Of a DNA stretch of 64,000 nucleotides, positions 17,420-24,767 are shown piece by piece. The notes beneath the pieces were generated by a model, which saw only the letters and a list, made by a program, of their open reading frames with translations, was not told the DNA's origin and searched no databases. This DNA is from CAVWNR01 sp963756525 (lineage in GTDB: Bacteria; Actinomycetota; Actinomycetes; Mycobacteriales; Jatrophihabitantaceae). Made by a program: the position numbers and the translations under genes. How positions within the stretch are numbered: position 1 is the first letter of the stretch; each line of letters begins with the position of its first letter. The stretch covers positions 264,716-328,715 of the forward strand of contig CAVWNR010000004.1 of NCBI GenBank assembly GCA_963756525.1, in the 5' to 3' direction.

Positions 17420-17686
17420 TCAGGGGGTGCTGGCGGGTGAGCTTGCGGGTGCCGGGCTTTCGACCTCGTCGGCGTCTCGGTAGCTGACCGAGATCAGGAA
17501 CAGGTCGAGATCGCGGATCTTGTTGAGCACGCCGTGGAGTGCGGCCTGGTCGGGCAGGTGGCCTGAGATCACCGTGTCCGGTTCCTCGTCGTGGACGTCG
17601 AGGCCGGCGAACCATTCCGACCAGCCGGGATTGAGGACGCCTTTGACGCGGATCCGGTACCAGCCGCGCGATTCCGGGCTGGTCAC
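17420..17686 (-). CDS. Conserved small protein, unknown function (88 aa)
   Basis: GTG at 17686 overlaps the stop of the 31-codon ORF (GTGA). The product has GWYRIRVKGVLNPGWSEWF, GLDVHDEEPDTVISGHLPDQ and AALHGVLNKIRDLDLFLISV. This is a compact beta-alpha protein of a type often found in actinobacteria beside MalT-like regulators; no function is known. Fourteen nt before WhiB. Confidence 0.75.
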   Translation of the reverse strand: MTSPESRGWYRIRVKGVLNPGWSEWFAGLDVHDEEPDTVISGHLPDQAALHGVLNKIRDLDLFLISVSYRDADEVESPAPASSPASTP

Positions 17687-17778
17687 CGGGGCGATCCAGC
17701 CTGCCGGCTATCCCGCGCCTGGGGCGGTTGTCGCGCGTCGGCGACCGGGGATGCCTCGGTAGCGGTGTGGGCGGCCAT
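17683..17778 (-). CDS. 31-residue ORF heading the WhiB operon
   Basis: ATG at 17778 follows AGGAG with 8 nt spacing; the stop overlaps the next GTG. The product starts MAAHTATEASPVADARQPP and is polar and disordered-looking. It is either a leader peptide, or the true N-terminus of the 88-aa protein separated by a frameshift. Relatives of that protein often start with such a polar stretch. Confidence 0.4.
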   Translation of the reverse strand: MAAHTATEASPVADARQPPQARDSRQAGSPR

Positions 17779-17895
17779 TGGTGTGCTCCTGTCGCTGGGT
17801 GGTGTGGCGTTCGGTCTGCACGCTAGGAAGGGTCGGGCGGCGGCCGCCTCACCCGAAGGTGGGATTGGGGGTGGAATCTTGTCGGCGCTCGGTGG

Positions 17896-17911
17896 CGGCA
17901 CGAACGTGCCG
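17896..17911. promoter_or_regulatory. Palindromic site, copy 1 (likely operator)
   Basis: CGGCACG-AA-CGTGCCG, a perfect 7+7 palindrome between the divergent WhiB operon and the MalT-like regulator gene. Its core GCACGAACGTGC recurs at 20816. Confidence 0.65.
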
Positions 17912-17984
17912 GCTCTGTCCCGCCGGCGTGCGGCCGTACGATGGTGTGCTGACCAGCGTCGTGGGATCGCTGGAGGTGCAGCCG

Positions 17985-20759
17985 GTGCGGGTGCACGATG
18001 TGCAAGAGCCCGTGGTGAGTTCGGAACAGGCCGCCGGGGCGGTGCTGGACACCGTGTTGGCGACGAAGTTGCATGTGCCGACGCTGCGACCGGATCGGGT
18101 GCCGCGACCTCGGCTGATGCGGCTGCTCGATGAGCACTCGCGCGGCGGGCTGGTGCTTGTGTGCGCGCCGGCCGGGTACGGCAAGACGGTCCTGCTGGCG
18201 GAGTGGGCGCGCACCGGTGGGCGCCAGCCGGCCTGGTTGTCCCTCGACGCGGGTGACAACGATCCGGCCCGGTTCTGGCGGCATGTGCTGGCCGCCCTGG
18301 ACCGGGTGCGTCCGGGGACTGCCGAGCGGTTCGGCGTGGCGGTGCCGCCGGGATCGTTCGAAGTGCCGGCGACGGCGCTGCTCAACGATCTGTCCGGTGA
18401 GCCCGGCGACGAGGTGGTGCTGGTGCTCGATGACTACCACCTCATCGACGCACCCGCGGTCCACGAGCTGGTGGAGTTCCTGGTGGAGCACCGCCCGCCG
18501 GGTCTGCATCTGGTGCTCGCCAGCCGATCTGACCCGCCGTTGGCGTTGGCGCGGCTGCGCGCCCGAGGCGAGCTGACCGAGGTCCGGGCGGCGCAGCTGC
18601 GGTTTACGCCCGAAGAGGCGGCGTCGCTGCTGCACCACGCCGCGCAGGTGTCGGGTGGGCAGCTGCCCGCGGCGGCGGTCCAGGCGCTGGCCGCGCGCAC
18701 CGAAGGCTGGGCGGCTGGGCTGCAGCTGGCGGCGCTGTCGCTGCGTGGGCACCCGGACGTCGCCGGGTTCATCGCCTCGTTCACCGGCAGCCACCGGCAT
18801 GTGCTGGACTACCTGAGCGAGGAGGTCCTGCAACGGCAGGGCGAACAGGTGCGGGCCTTCCTCACCGATACGGCGGTGCTCGAACGGCTCAGCGGCCCGC
18901 TGTGTGACACCCTCACCGGCCGCGCCGACAGCCAAGCCCTGCTCGAACAGCTCGAGCGGGCCGGGCTGTTCCTGATCCCGCTGGACGAGGTGCGCGGCTG
19001 GTGGCGCTACCACCACCTGTTCGCCGACCTACTGCGCGCCCGCTTGCAGCGCGACGGCGACCGTGCGGCGGCGCTGCACCGCACGGCCGCGGCCTGGTAC
19101 GAGCAGCACGGGTTCGTCGATGACGCGATCCACCACGCGCTGGCCGGCGGTGACATGGCCTCGGCCACCCGACTGGTCGAGGCGCACTTCGACACTGTGT
19201 TCAACCTGCGCGGCGAGGAAGCGACGATCCGCCAGTGGTTGCCCACCCTCCCCGACGAGCTGGTACGAGCCCGACCCCGGCTGCTGCTGGCGCAGGCCCA
19301 GATGGCCGCGATGCGCGGCGATGCCGACACGATGGAGCCGTTGATCGACGCGGCCGAGCGGGCAGCCGACGCCGACCCGCTCGAACCGTTCGAGCCGACC
19401 GCCGGTAAGGCCCGCAGCCTGCTGATCAACGTCCCGGCGGTGATCGCGCTGCAACGCAGCTACCTGGCACAACTGCGCGGCGACGCCGACGCGACAGCGG
19501 CGCACACCGCGCGGGCCCGGATGGTGGTCGGTGAGGACGAACCGACGCTCGCTACCTCGGTGCAGGGATTCCTCGCCATGGATGCCTGGCTGCGGGGGCG
19601 ACTCGGCGACGCCGAGCAGGCCTTCGCCGCGCACACCGCCGTGTGGCGCAACGCGGGCGTTGCCCCCACGAACACCGCCTGGCGCTACTACTCGCTGGCC
19701 CGGATCCAGCGCGCCCAAGGCAACCTGGCGGCGAGTGACCGGACCTGCCGCGAGGCTCTGCGCAGCGTGATCGGCGCCGACCGGCGACCACTCCCCGCCG
19801 CCGGCCCGGCGTTCGTCGGCCTGGCCGACGCGGCATACCAGCGCGACGATCTCGAGGCCGCGGCCGGGTACCTGGACGATGGCATCCCGCTGTGCCGGCA
19901 GTTCGTGCACACCCCGCCGCTGGCGGCCGGCCAGGCCACGCTGGCCTGGGTCCGGCGCGCCACCGGTGATCCGGACGGGGCTCGCGACGCCATGAACGAG
20001 GCCGAACGCGTCGCGGCCGGGCCGGCCGGCCTGCTCAACCCCATCCCGGCGCAGGCCGCTCGGCTGCGCCTCGCGCAGGGCGACGTCGAGGCCGCCGCGC
20101 GGTGGACCGCGGGCGCCGGGCTGACCGCCGACGATGAACTCAACTACTCCACCGAGCCGGGCCATCTCGTGCTGGCCCGCGTCCTGCTCGCCGCCGACCA
20201 TCCCGACGAAGCGCTCGCGCTCCTGGAGCGGCTGCACGCCGCCGCGGCCCGGCAGCAGCGGACCGCCAGCCTGCTCGAGATCACCGCGGTGCGGGCGCTC
20301 GCCCTCACCACCGCCGGCGACGACGAGTCCGCGCTGCAGGCCGTTCGCGACGCCCTCGAACTCGCCGGCGCGAACGGCCACGTCCGCGTCTTCACCGACG
20401 AGGGCCCGTCGATGGCGGCGCTGCTCGAGCGGCTCGTCGCCGCGCAGCGCACCGGTCGGGTCACCGCCCGGATCCCGTCCGGCTACCTGACGCGGGTACA
20501 GCGATCGTTCAGCCCCGCGCGGCCCAGCGCCGCGCCGCCCGCCGCAGGAACGTCACCGCTGGTCGACCCGCTGACCGCCCGCGAGTCCGAGATCCTGCAC
20601 TTGATGGCCGGCGGGAAGTCGAACCAAGCCATCGCCGCCGAACTCGTGGTCAGCCTCGACACCGTCAAGAAGCACGTCAGCCACATCCTCGACAAGCTCG
20701 GCGCGACCAACCGCACCGAAGCTGTCGCCCGCGGCAGGGAGCTCGGCCTGAGCAGCTGA
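17985..20759 (+). CDS. MalT-like LuxR-family ATP-dependent regulator
   Basis: About 924 residues; GTG at 17985 is chosen because GGAGG lies 8 nt upstream, though the frame is open to 17778. The N-terminus LDTVLATKLHVPTLRPDRVPRPRL and Walker A APAGYGKTVLL (61-70) are MalT-type. Next come VVLVLDDYHLIDAP (Walker B), the winged-helix region SRSDPPLALARLRARGEL and DYLSEEVLQRQ, a TPR-rich middle, and the C-terminal HTH LTARESEILHLMAGGKSNQAIA followed by VSLDTVKKHVSHILDKLGA. Probably regulates the divergent WhiB operon and itself through the palindrome at 17896, and the operon at 21005 through 20816. Confidence 0.9.
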   Translation: MRVHDVQEPVVSSEQAAGAVLDTVLATKLHVPTLRPDRVPRPRLMRLLDEHSRGGLVLVCAPAGYGKTVLLAEWARTGGRQPAWLSLDAGDNDPARFWRHVLAALDRVRPGTAERFGVAVPPGSFEVPATALLNDLSGEPGDEVVLVLDDYHLIDAPAVHELVEFLVEHRPPGLHLVLASRSDPPLALARLRARGELTEVRAAQLRFTPEEAASLLHHAAQVSGGQLPAAAVQALAARTEGWAAGLQLAALSLRGHPDVAGFIASFTGSHRHVLDYLSEEVLQRQGEQVRAFLTDTAVLERLSGPLCDTLTGRADSQALLEQLERAGLFLIPLDEVRGWWRYHHLFADLLRARLQRDGDRAAALHRTAAAWYEQHGFVDDAIHHALAGGDMASATRLVEAHFDTVFNLRGEEATIRQWLPTLPDELVRARPRLLLAQAQMAAMRGDADTMEPLIDAAERAADADPLEPFEPTAGKARSLLINVPAVIALQRSYLAQLRGDADATAAHTARARMVVGEDEPTLATSVQGFLAMDAWLRGRLGDAEQAFAAHTAVWRNAGVAPTNTAWRYYSLARIQRAQGNLAASDRTCREALRSVIGADRRPLPAAGPAFVGLADAAYQRDDLEAAAGYLDDGIPLCRQFVHTPPLAAGQATLAWVRRATGDPDGARDAMNEAERVAAGPAGLLNPIPAQAARLRLAQGDVEAAARWTAGAGLTADDELNYSTEPGHLVLARVLLAADHPDEALALLERLHAAAARQQRTASLLEITAVRALALTTAGDDESALQAVRDALELAGANGHVRVFTDEGPSMAALLERLVAAQRTGRVTARIPSGYLTRVQRSFSPARPSAAPPAAGTSPLVDPLTARESEILHLMAGGKSNQAIAAELVVSLDTVKKHVSHILDKLGATNRTEAVARGRELGLSS

Positions 20760-20815
20760 ACCCCCCAGCGTCGGCTGGCCCACCGCCACCCCGCACCTTC
20801 TCGACGGCGAATGTG

Positions 20816-20827
20816 GCACGTTCGTGC
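20816..20827. promoter_or_regulatory. Palindromic site, copy 2
   Basis: GCACGTTCGTGC, a perfect 5+5 palindrome with TT centre. Read on the other strand it is GCACGAACGTGCC, identical over 13 nt to the site at 17896. Located in the 245-nt gap upstream of the gene at 21005. Confidence 0.6.
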
Positions 20828-21004
20828 GGCCGCGCTCCGACGAGAGATTCCACCGCAGCCGCCACCTTCGAGTGACGTCCCAACCGGCCCCGTCGCCCAA
20901 ACTTCGACTGTGCCACCCACCCGCGCCTTACTGCGGCGCGGTGACCCCTGGCACGGGCGGCAGCCCACCGCCCGCCGCATCATCACCACACGAAGGAGCA
21001 CGCC

Positions 21005-21907
21005 GTGCATCCCGTGATCGCGCGCTCGCTCGCCGCTGAACACGTCAAGGACCTCCTCGGACAGGCCGAGCGCGACCGGCTCGCCGCCCAGACCAGCGCC
21101 CGTACCGCGGCCGGCCCGCGCCCTGCCGTCCCGCCTCGAGCGCGACCCCCAGCCGGCGCCGTGCACGCCGGGTCGCTCACCGAACCCGCCGGCCGCGACG
21201 GCGCCGAGCGCGGCCCGGTGTGGCCGGCGCTGAGCCCATTGCTGTTCGACGTCGCGCTGCCCACGGGCCTGTACTACCTGCTCAGCGCGCTCGGCGCGGC
21301 AGACACCCCCGCGCTGATCCTCGCCGGGCTGATCCCGTTCGGCCGCTCGCTACGCACCCTGGCGCGCGCCGGACGCGCCGACTACCTGGCGGTGATGATG
21401 GCGCCCCTGTTCACGCTCAGCCTGGGGCTGGTCGCGGTCACCGGTAGCCCTCGCTTCGTGCTGGTCAAAGAGTCCTTTGGCACCGCGCTGCTCGGGCTGT
21501 GGTGCCTGGCCAGCGCCGTCACCCGCCGGCCGATGACCTTCTACACCGCACGCCCGATCCTCACCCGCGGCCGGCCGGACGGGCTGGCGGCCTGGGAACG
21601 GCTCGCCGAGACCTCGCCGGTCTTCCGCGCCGTCCAACGCCGGCTGGCGGTCTTCTGGGGACTGGGATTGCTGGTCGAGGCGATGGTCCGGGTGGCGATC
21701 GTGCTGCACTACCCGGTGCACACCGCGGCCGGATTGGTCAACCTCGCCGCCGCCGCAATCATCGTCGCGCTGTGCATGCTGACCGGCCCGCTCGGCGGGC
21801 TGCGGCTGCAACGCCTGCTCGCCGCCGACATCGCCGCCCACGCCGCTCACGCCGCCCACTCCGCCCACTCCGGCACCCGCACCGTCGCCGTGGTGGGCCA
21901 GCCGTGA
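21005..21907 (+). CDS. VC0807-like integral membrane protein
   Basis: 300 residues from GTG at 21005 (GAAGGAG, 7 nt). A short N-terminal helix, HPVIARSLAAEHVKDLLGQA, and a proline/alanine-rich linker precede the membrane domain: LLFDVALPTGLYYLLSAL, TPALILAGLIPFGRSLRTL, FGTALLGLWCLASAVTRRP and FWGLGLLVEAMVRVAIVL, about six helices. The ending is a low-complexity His/Ala stretch (AAHAAHAAHSAHS). The fold is widespread and its function unknown. Overlaps the next gene by 4 nt. Confidence 0.75.
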   Translation: MHPVIARSLAAEHVKDLLGQAERDRLAAQTSARTAAGPRPAVPPRARPPAGAVHAGSLTEPAGRDGAERGPVWPALSPLLFDVALPTGLYYLLSALGAADTPALILAGLIPFGRSLRTLARAGRADYLAVMMAPLFTLSLGLVAVTGSPRFVLVKESFGTALLGLWCLASAVTRRPMTFYTARPILTRGRPDGLAAWERLAETSPVFRAVQRRLAVFWGLGLLVEAMVRVAIVLHYPVHTAAGLVNLAAAAIIVALCMLTGPLGGLRLQRLLAADIAAHAAHAAHSAHSGTRTVAVVGQP

Positions 21908-22335
21908 CCGGCCCACTCACCGTCGGCGTGTTCCCGTTCGGCCTGGCCGGCGGACCCGACGGCCTCGCCGCCGGACCACCCGACGACCTCCCCGCGATCA
22001 AGGACGCGCTGCGGCAGCTGCAGGGCAACGGGCCGTCGTTGCTGGCCCGCGGCTACGTCGGCTGGACCGGCGCGGACAGCGCCGGTGCCGCGCTCGACCA
22101 GATCTCGCACCTGGTGGAGACCGGCCTGAACTGGGATCTGGTACTCGCCTACCGCGGCCCGGCCGGCGACATCGCCGCCTGGACGGCGTTCGTCACCGAA
22201 GTGATCGCCGACTTCGGCCACCACCTGGCCGCGCTGCAAGTCACCGGCGAGGCCAACCTCACCGGCATCCCGCATGCCGGCGACGGCGCCGCAATCGTCG
22301 TCTGCGCCGGGCGGCTCGCAGCCAACCGGCATTGA
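21904..22335 (+). CDS. Barrel-like protein, apparently truncated at the C-terminus
   Basis: GTG at 21904 overlaps the previous stop (GTGA). 143 residues: TVGVFPFGLAGGPDGLAAG, LLARGYVGWTGADSA, WDLVLAYRGPAGDIAAWTAFV, HHLAALQVTGEANLTGIPHAGDGA. The alternating strand-helix pattern with conserved ends of strands resembles the first half of a glycosidase-like (beta/alpha) barrel. The last dozen residues (IVVCAGRLAANRH) do not fit and the second half is absent, suggesting a truncation. I do not recognise a named family. Confidence 0.5.
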   Translation: MTGPLTVGVFPFGLAGGPDGLAAGPPDDLPAIKDALRQLQGNGPSLLARGYVGWTGADSAGAALDQISHLVETGLNWDLVLAYRGPAGDIAAWTAFVTEVIADFGHHLAALQVTGEANLTGIPHAGDGAAIVVCAGRLAANRH

Positions 22336-22357
22336 AACGACTTCGTAGCATGGCGGG

Positions 22358-23797
22358 GTGGCGTCTTCGGCGTTGGCGGCGGTGAACCACATCGTGGTGT
22401 TGATGTTGGAGAACCGGTCGTTCGATCACATGCTGGGCTGGTTGTACGCCGAGGCGGGCAACCTGTCCCCGGCGGGAGACCGGTTCGAGGGGCTGACCGG
22501 CGCGGAGGCTTGCCCGGGCCCGGACGGCTCCCCGGTGGCGGTGTCCCGGATCCGCCCGGACACCCCACACGGGTACTTTCTGCCAGGCGCGAACCCGGGC
22601 GAAGGCTATCCGGCCACCACGACCCAGCTGTACGGCTGCCCCGCCGCGCCGGCCGGGGACGCGGTCGCACCGATGAGCGGATTCGTCACCGACTACGCCG
22701 CCGCGATCGCCGACGACCAGGCCAACGGCTGCTACGTCGTGCCGGGCACCAGCCCATCGTGGATCATGGGCTGCCACACGCCCGACAGCCTGCCGGTGCT
22801 GTCTGCGCTGGCGCGCGGGTTCGCCGTCTGCGACCACTGGTACGCCTGCGTGCCGACCCAGACGATGCCTAACCGGGCCTTCGCCTGCGCCGGCACCAGC
22901 CAGGGACACCTGGACGACACCACCAAGAAGTTCACCGTCCCGTCCATCTTCGGCGCGCTGTCCACCGCCGCGGTGCCGTGGAAGATCTACGGCTACACCT
23001 CGCCCGCGCTGACCAAGCTCAACTTCCCCGACACCGCCGCGGCCAGCTCGGAGCACTTCGGGCAGTTCACCGACTTCCAAGCCGACGCCGCGGCCGGCGC
23101 GCTGCCGGGCTACGCCTTCCTGGAACCGTGCTGGAGCACTACCGGCAACAGCCAGCACCCCAACCACAACGTCGCCCTCGGCGAGCAGCTGCTGCTCGAC
23201 ACTTACCGGGCACTGCGCGCCGGCCCCGGCTGGGCCAGCACGCTGCTGATCATCACCTACGACGAGCACGGCGGCTGCTACGACCACGTCCCGCCACCCT
23301 GGGGCGCCGCGCCACCGGATGCCAGCCTGGGCGAGGACGGCTTCGCCTTCACCCGCTACGGCGTACGCGTGCCCACCATCCTGGTGAGCCCACTCATTCC
23401 GGCCGGCCGGGTGCACCGCGTCCCGGGCCGGACGACCCCGTTCGACCACACCAGCATCCTGGCCACCGTCGAACACCGCTTCCACCTCGCGCCGCTGACC
23501 GCCCGTGACGCCGCCGCGCCCGACCTCGCCGCCGTGCTCACCCTTCCCCACCCGCGCCGCGACGACCCGCTCGCGACCGTCACCGCGCCGCCCGCACCGG
23601 CCATCCCGACCAGCCTTGCTGCCCAGCCCGCACACCTACAGCGGATCCACGCCGAACTGCTCGCCGCCCAACGCGGCCCGCACGCCCTCCCCCCGACCGG
23701 GCTGCGCAGCAACGCCGACTACCGGACCTTCATCACCGCCCACCCAGACCAAACCGACAGCCCCGCGACAGTCACCGGAGCCGGTTCGTGCAACTGA
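22358..23797 (+). CDS. Phosphoesterase (phospholipase C / acid phosphatase superfamily)
   Basis: 479 residues from GTG at 22358. Hydrolyses phosphoester bonds; the PF04185 signature is clear: NHIVVLMLENRSFDHMLGWL (metal-binding Glu-Asn), PSWIMGCHTPDSLPVL, TMPNRAFACAGTSQG, LLIITYDEHGGCYDHVPPP and TTPFDHTSILATVEHRF. There is no signal peptide, unlike the exported Tat-dependent phospholipases C, so it may act in the cytoplasm. It begins 22 nt after the previous gene and may be co-transcribed with 21005-22335. Confidence 0.85.
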   Translation: MASSALAAVNHIVVLMLENRSFDHMLGWLYAEAGNLSPAGDRFEGLTGAEACPGPDGSPVAVSRIRPDTPHGYFLPGANPGEGYPATTTQLYGCPAAPAGDAVAPMSGFVTDYAAAIADDQANGCYVVPGTSPSWIMGCHTPDSLPVLSALARGFAVCDHWYACVPTQTMPNRAFACAGTSQGHLDDTTKKFTVPSIFGALSTAAVPWKIYGYTSPALTKLNFPDTAAASSEHFGQFTDFQADAAAGALPGYAFLEPCWSTTGNSQHPNHNVALGEQLLLDTYRALRAGPGWASTLLIITYDEHGGCYDHVPPPWGAAPPDASLGEDGFAFTRYGVRVPTILVSPLIPAGRVHRVPGRTTPFDHTSILATVEHRFHLAPLTARDAAAPDLAAVLTLPHPRRDDPLATVTAPPAPAIPTSLAAQPAHLQRIHAELLAAQRGPHALPPTGLRSNADYRTFITAHPDQTDSPATVTGAGSCN

Positions 23798-23891
23798 CTC
23801 ACGCTGGCTCGGCCAGTCGATCGCGCTCGGGCGAGGCCTCACGCAACCGGCTGACCAAGGCGTGACATGAGCAACGGGGGTCGAGATCGAA

Positions 23892-24347
23892 ATGAGAGAG
23901 CAATCGAGCACCGCAGTCGCCGGGCCGCGTCCATCCCATGTCCGGACCGCCGGCCTGCTCTTCGCCGGCGGTCTGCTCTTCCTCGCTATCACCGCGATCG
24001 GCGGATACGGCTTGGGCTGGAGATGGACCGGCTTCCAGTCCAACCCGACACTGTGGGACTGGCTCAACCTCGTTCTGCTGCCGTTCACCGTGGCCACCCT
24101 GCCGCTGTGGCAGGCGACCCGGTTGCGGCGCCAGCGAATATGGCGGCTCATCTTTTGGGTGCTTGCGCTGACGCTGCTCCTGCTCGTTATCGGGGGCTAT
24201 GGGGCCGGCTGGCGCTGGACCGGCTTCGCCGGTAACACGCTGTGGGATTGGCTCAAGCTCCTGCTCGTCCCATTCGTGCTTCCGCTGGCCGTGCTGTGGT
24301 TGCAGCGCGGCGCGGATAACCACACCGCGCACGCCGATCAGCGCTGA
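23892..24347 (+). CDS. Membrane protein made of two copies of one segment
   Basis: 151 residues, four hydrophobic helices. Two homologous halves: LLFLAITAIGGYGLGWRWTG...LWDWLNLVLLPF and LLLLVIGGYGAGWRWTG...LWDWLKLLLVPF. Each half is followed by a hydrophobic stretch ending in a Trp-Gln pair and a basic loop. This is an intragenic duplication. The GWRWTGF and LWDWL motifs recur in small actinobacterial membrane proteins of unknown role. ATG at 23892 after a purine-rich GAGATCGAA stretch. Confidence 0.7.
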   Translation: MREQSSTAVAGPRPSHVRTAGLLFAGGLLFLAITAIGGYGLGWRWTGFQSNPTLWDWLNLVLLPFTVATLPLWQATRLRRQRIWRLIFWVLALTLLLLVIGGYGAGWRWTGFAGNTLWDWLKLLLVPFVLPLAVLWLQRGADNHTAHADQR

Positions 24348-24496
24348 TCAGACGACGGTCAGACAGCCGACCCGCCGCCGTTCGCGTCCGCAGCGGCGTA
24401 TCGCCGAGCCTCAACCCGCTTCGTCATCGCGGTCAGTGTCGCTATCGGTTGATGGTCGGGCGGGTTAGCCTAGTGCGAAACGACCGGGGGTGTCGG

Positions 24497-24766
24497 ATGC
24501 CGATCTTCATGGTGGAGCGAGAGTTCGCCGCGGAACTCGAGCTCAGCGCTACTGACGCCGACGGCGTTAACCGCATCAACGACGACGAGAACGTGCGCTG
24601 GCTGTACTCATTCCTGTCCGCCGACAAGCGCAAGACGTACTGCCTGTACGAGGCGCCGACGCCCGAGGCGATCCGCCGAGCCGCAGCCCGCGCCGGCATG
24701 CCGGCCGACGTCATTGTCGAGGTCACCGACCGGGTGCTGCCGGATGCGAGTCTCGCGCCGATCTGA
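24497..24766 (+). CDS. DUF4242 (SCO4226-like) protein, second copy
   Basis: 89 residues from ATG at 24497 (GGGGGTG, 4 nt). Same fold as the gene at 11618: MPIFMVEREFAAEL, VRWLYSFLSADKRKTYCLYEAP, IRRAAARAGMPAD. It converges on the LAL regulator B, whose stop codon lies 1 nt beyond its own. Role unknown; the recurring company of LAL regulators is the main clue. Confidence 0.8.
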   Translation: MPIFMVEREFAAELELSATDADGVNRINDDENVRWLYSFLSADKRKTYCLYEAPTPEAIRRAAARAGMPADVIVEVTDRVLPDASLAPI

Positions 24767-24767
24767 G

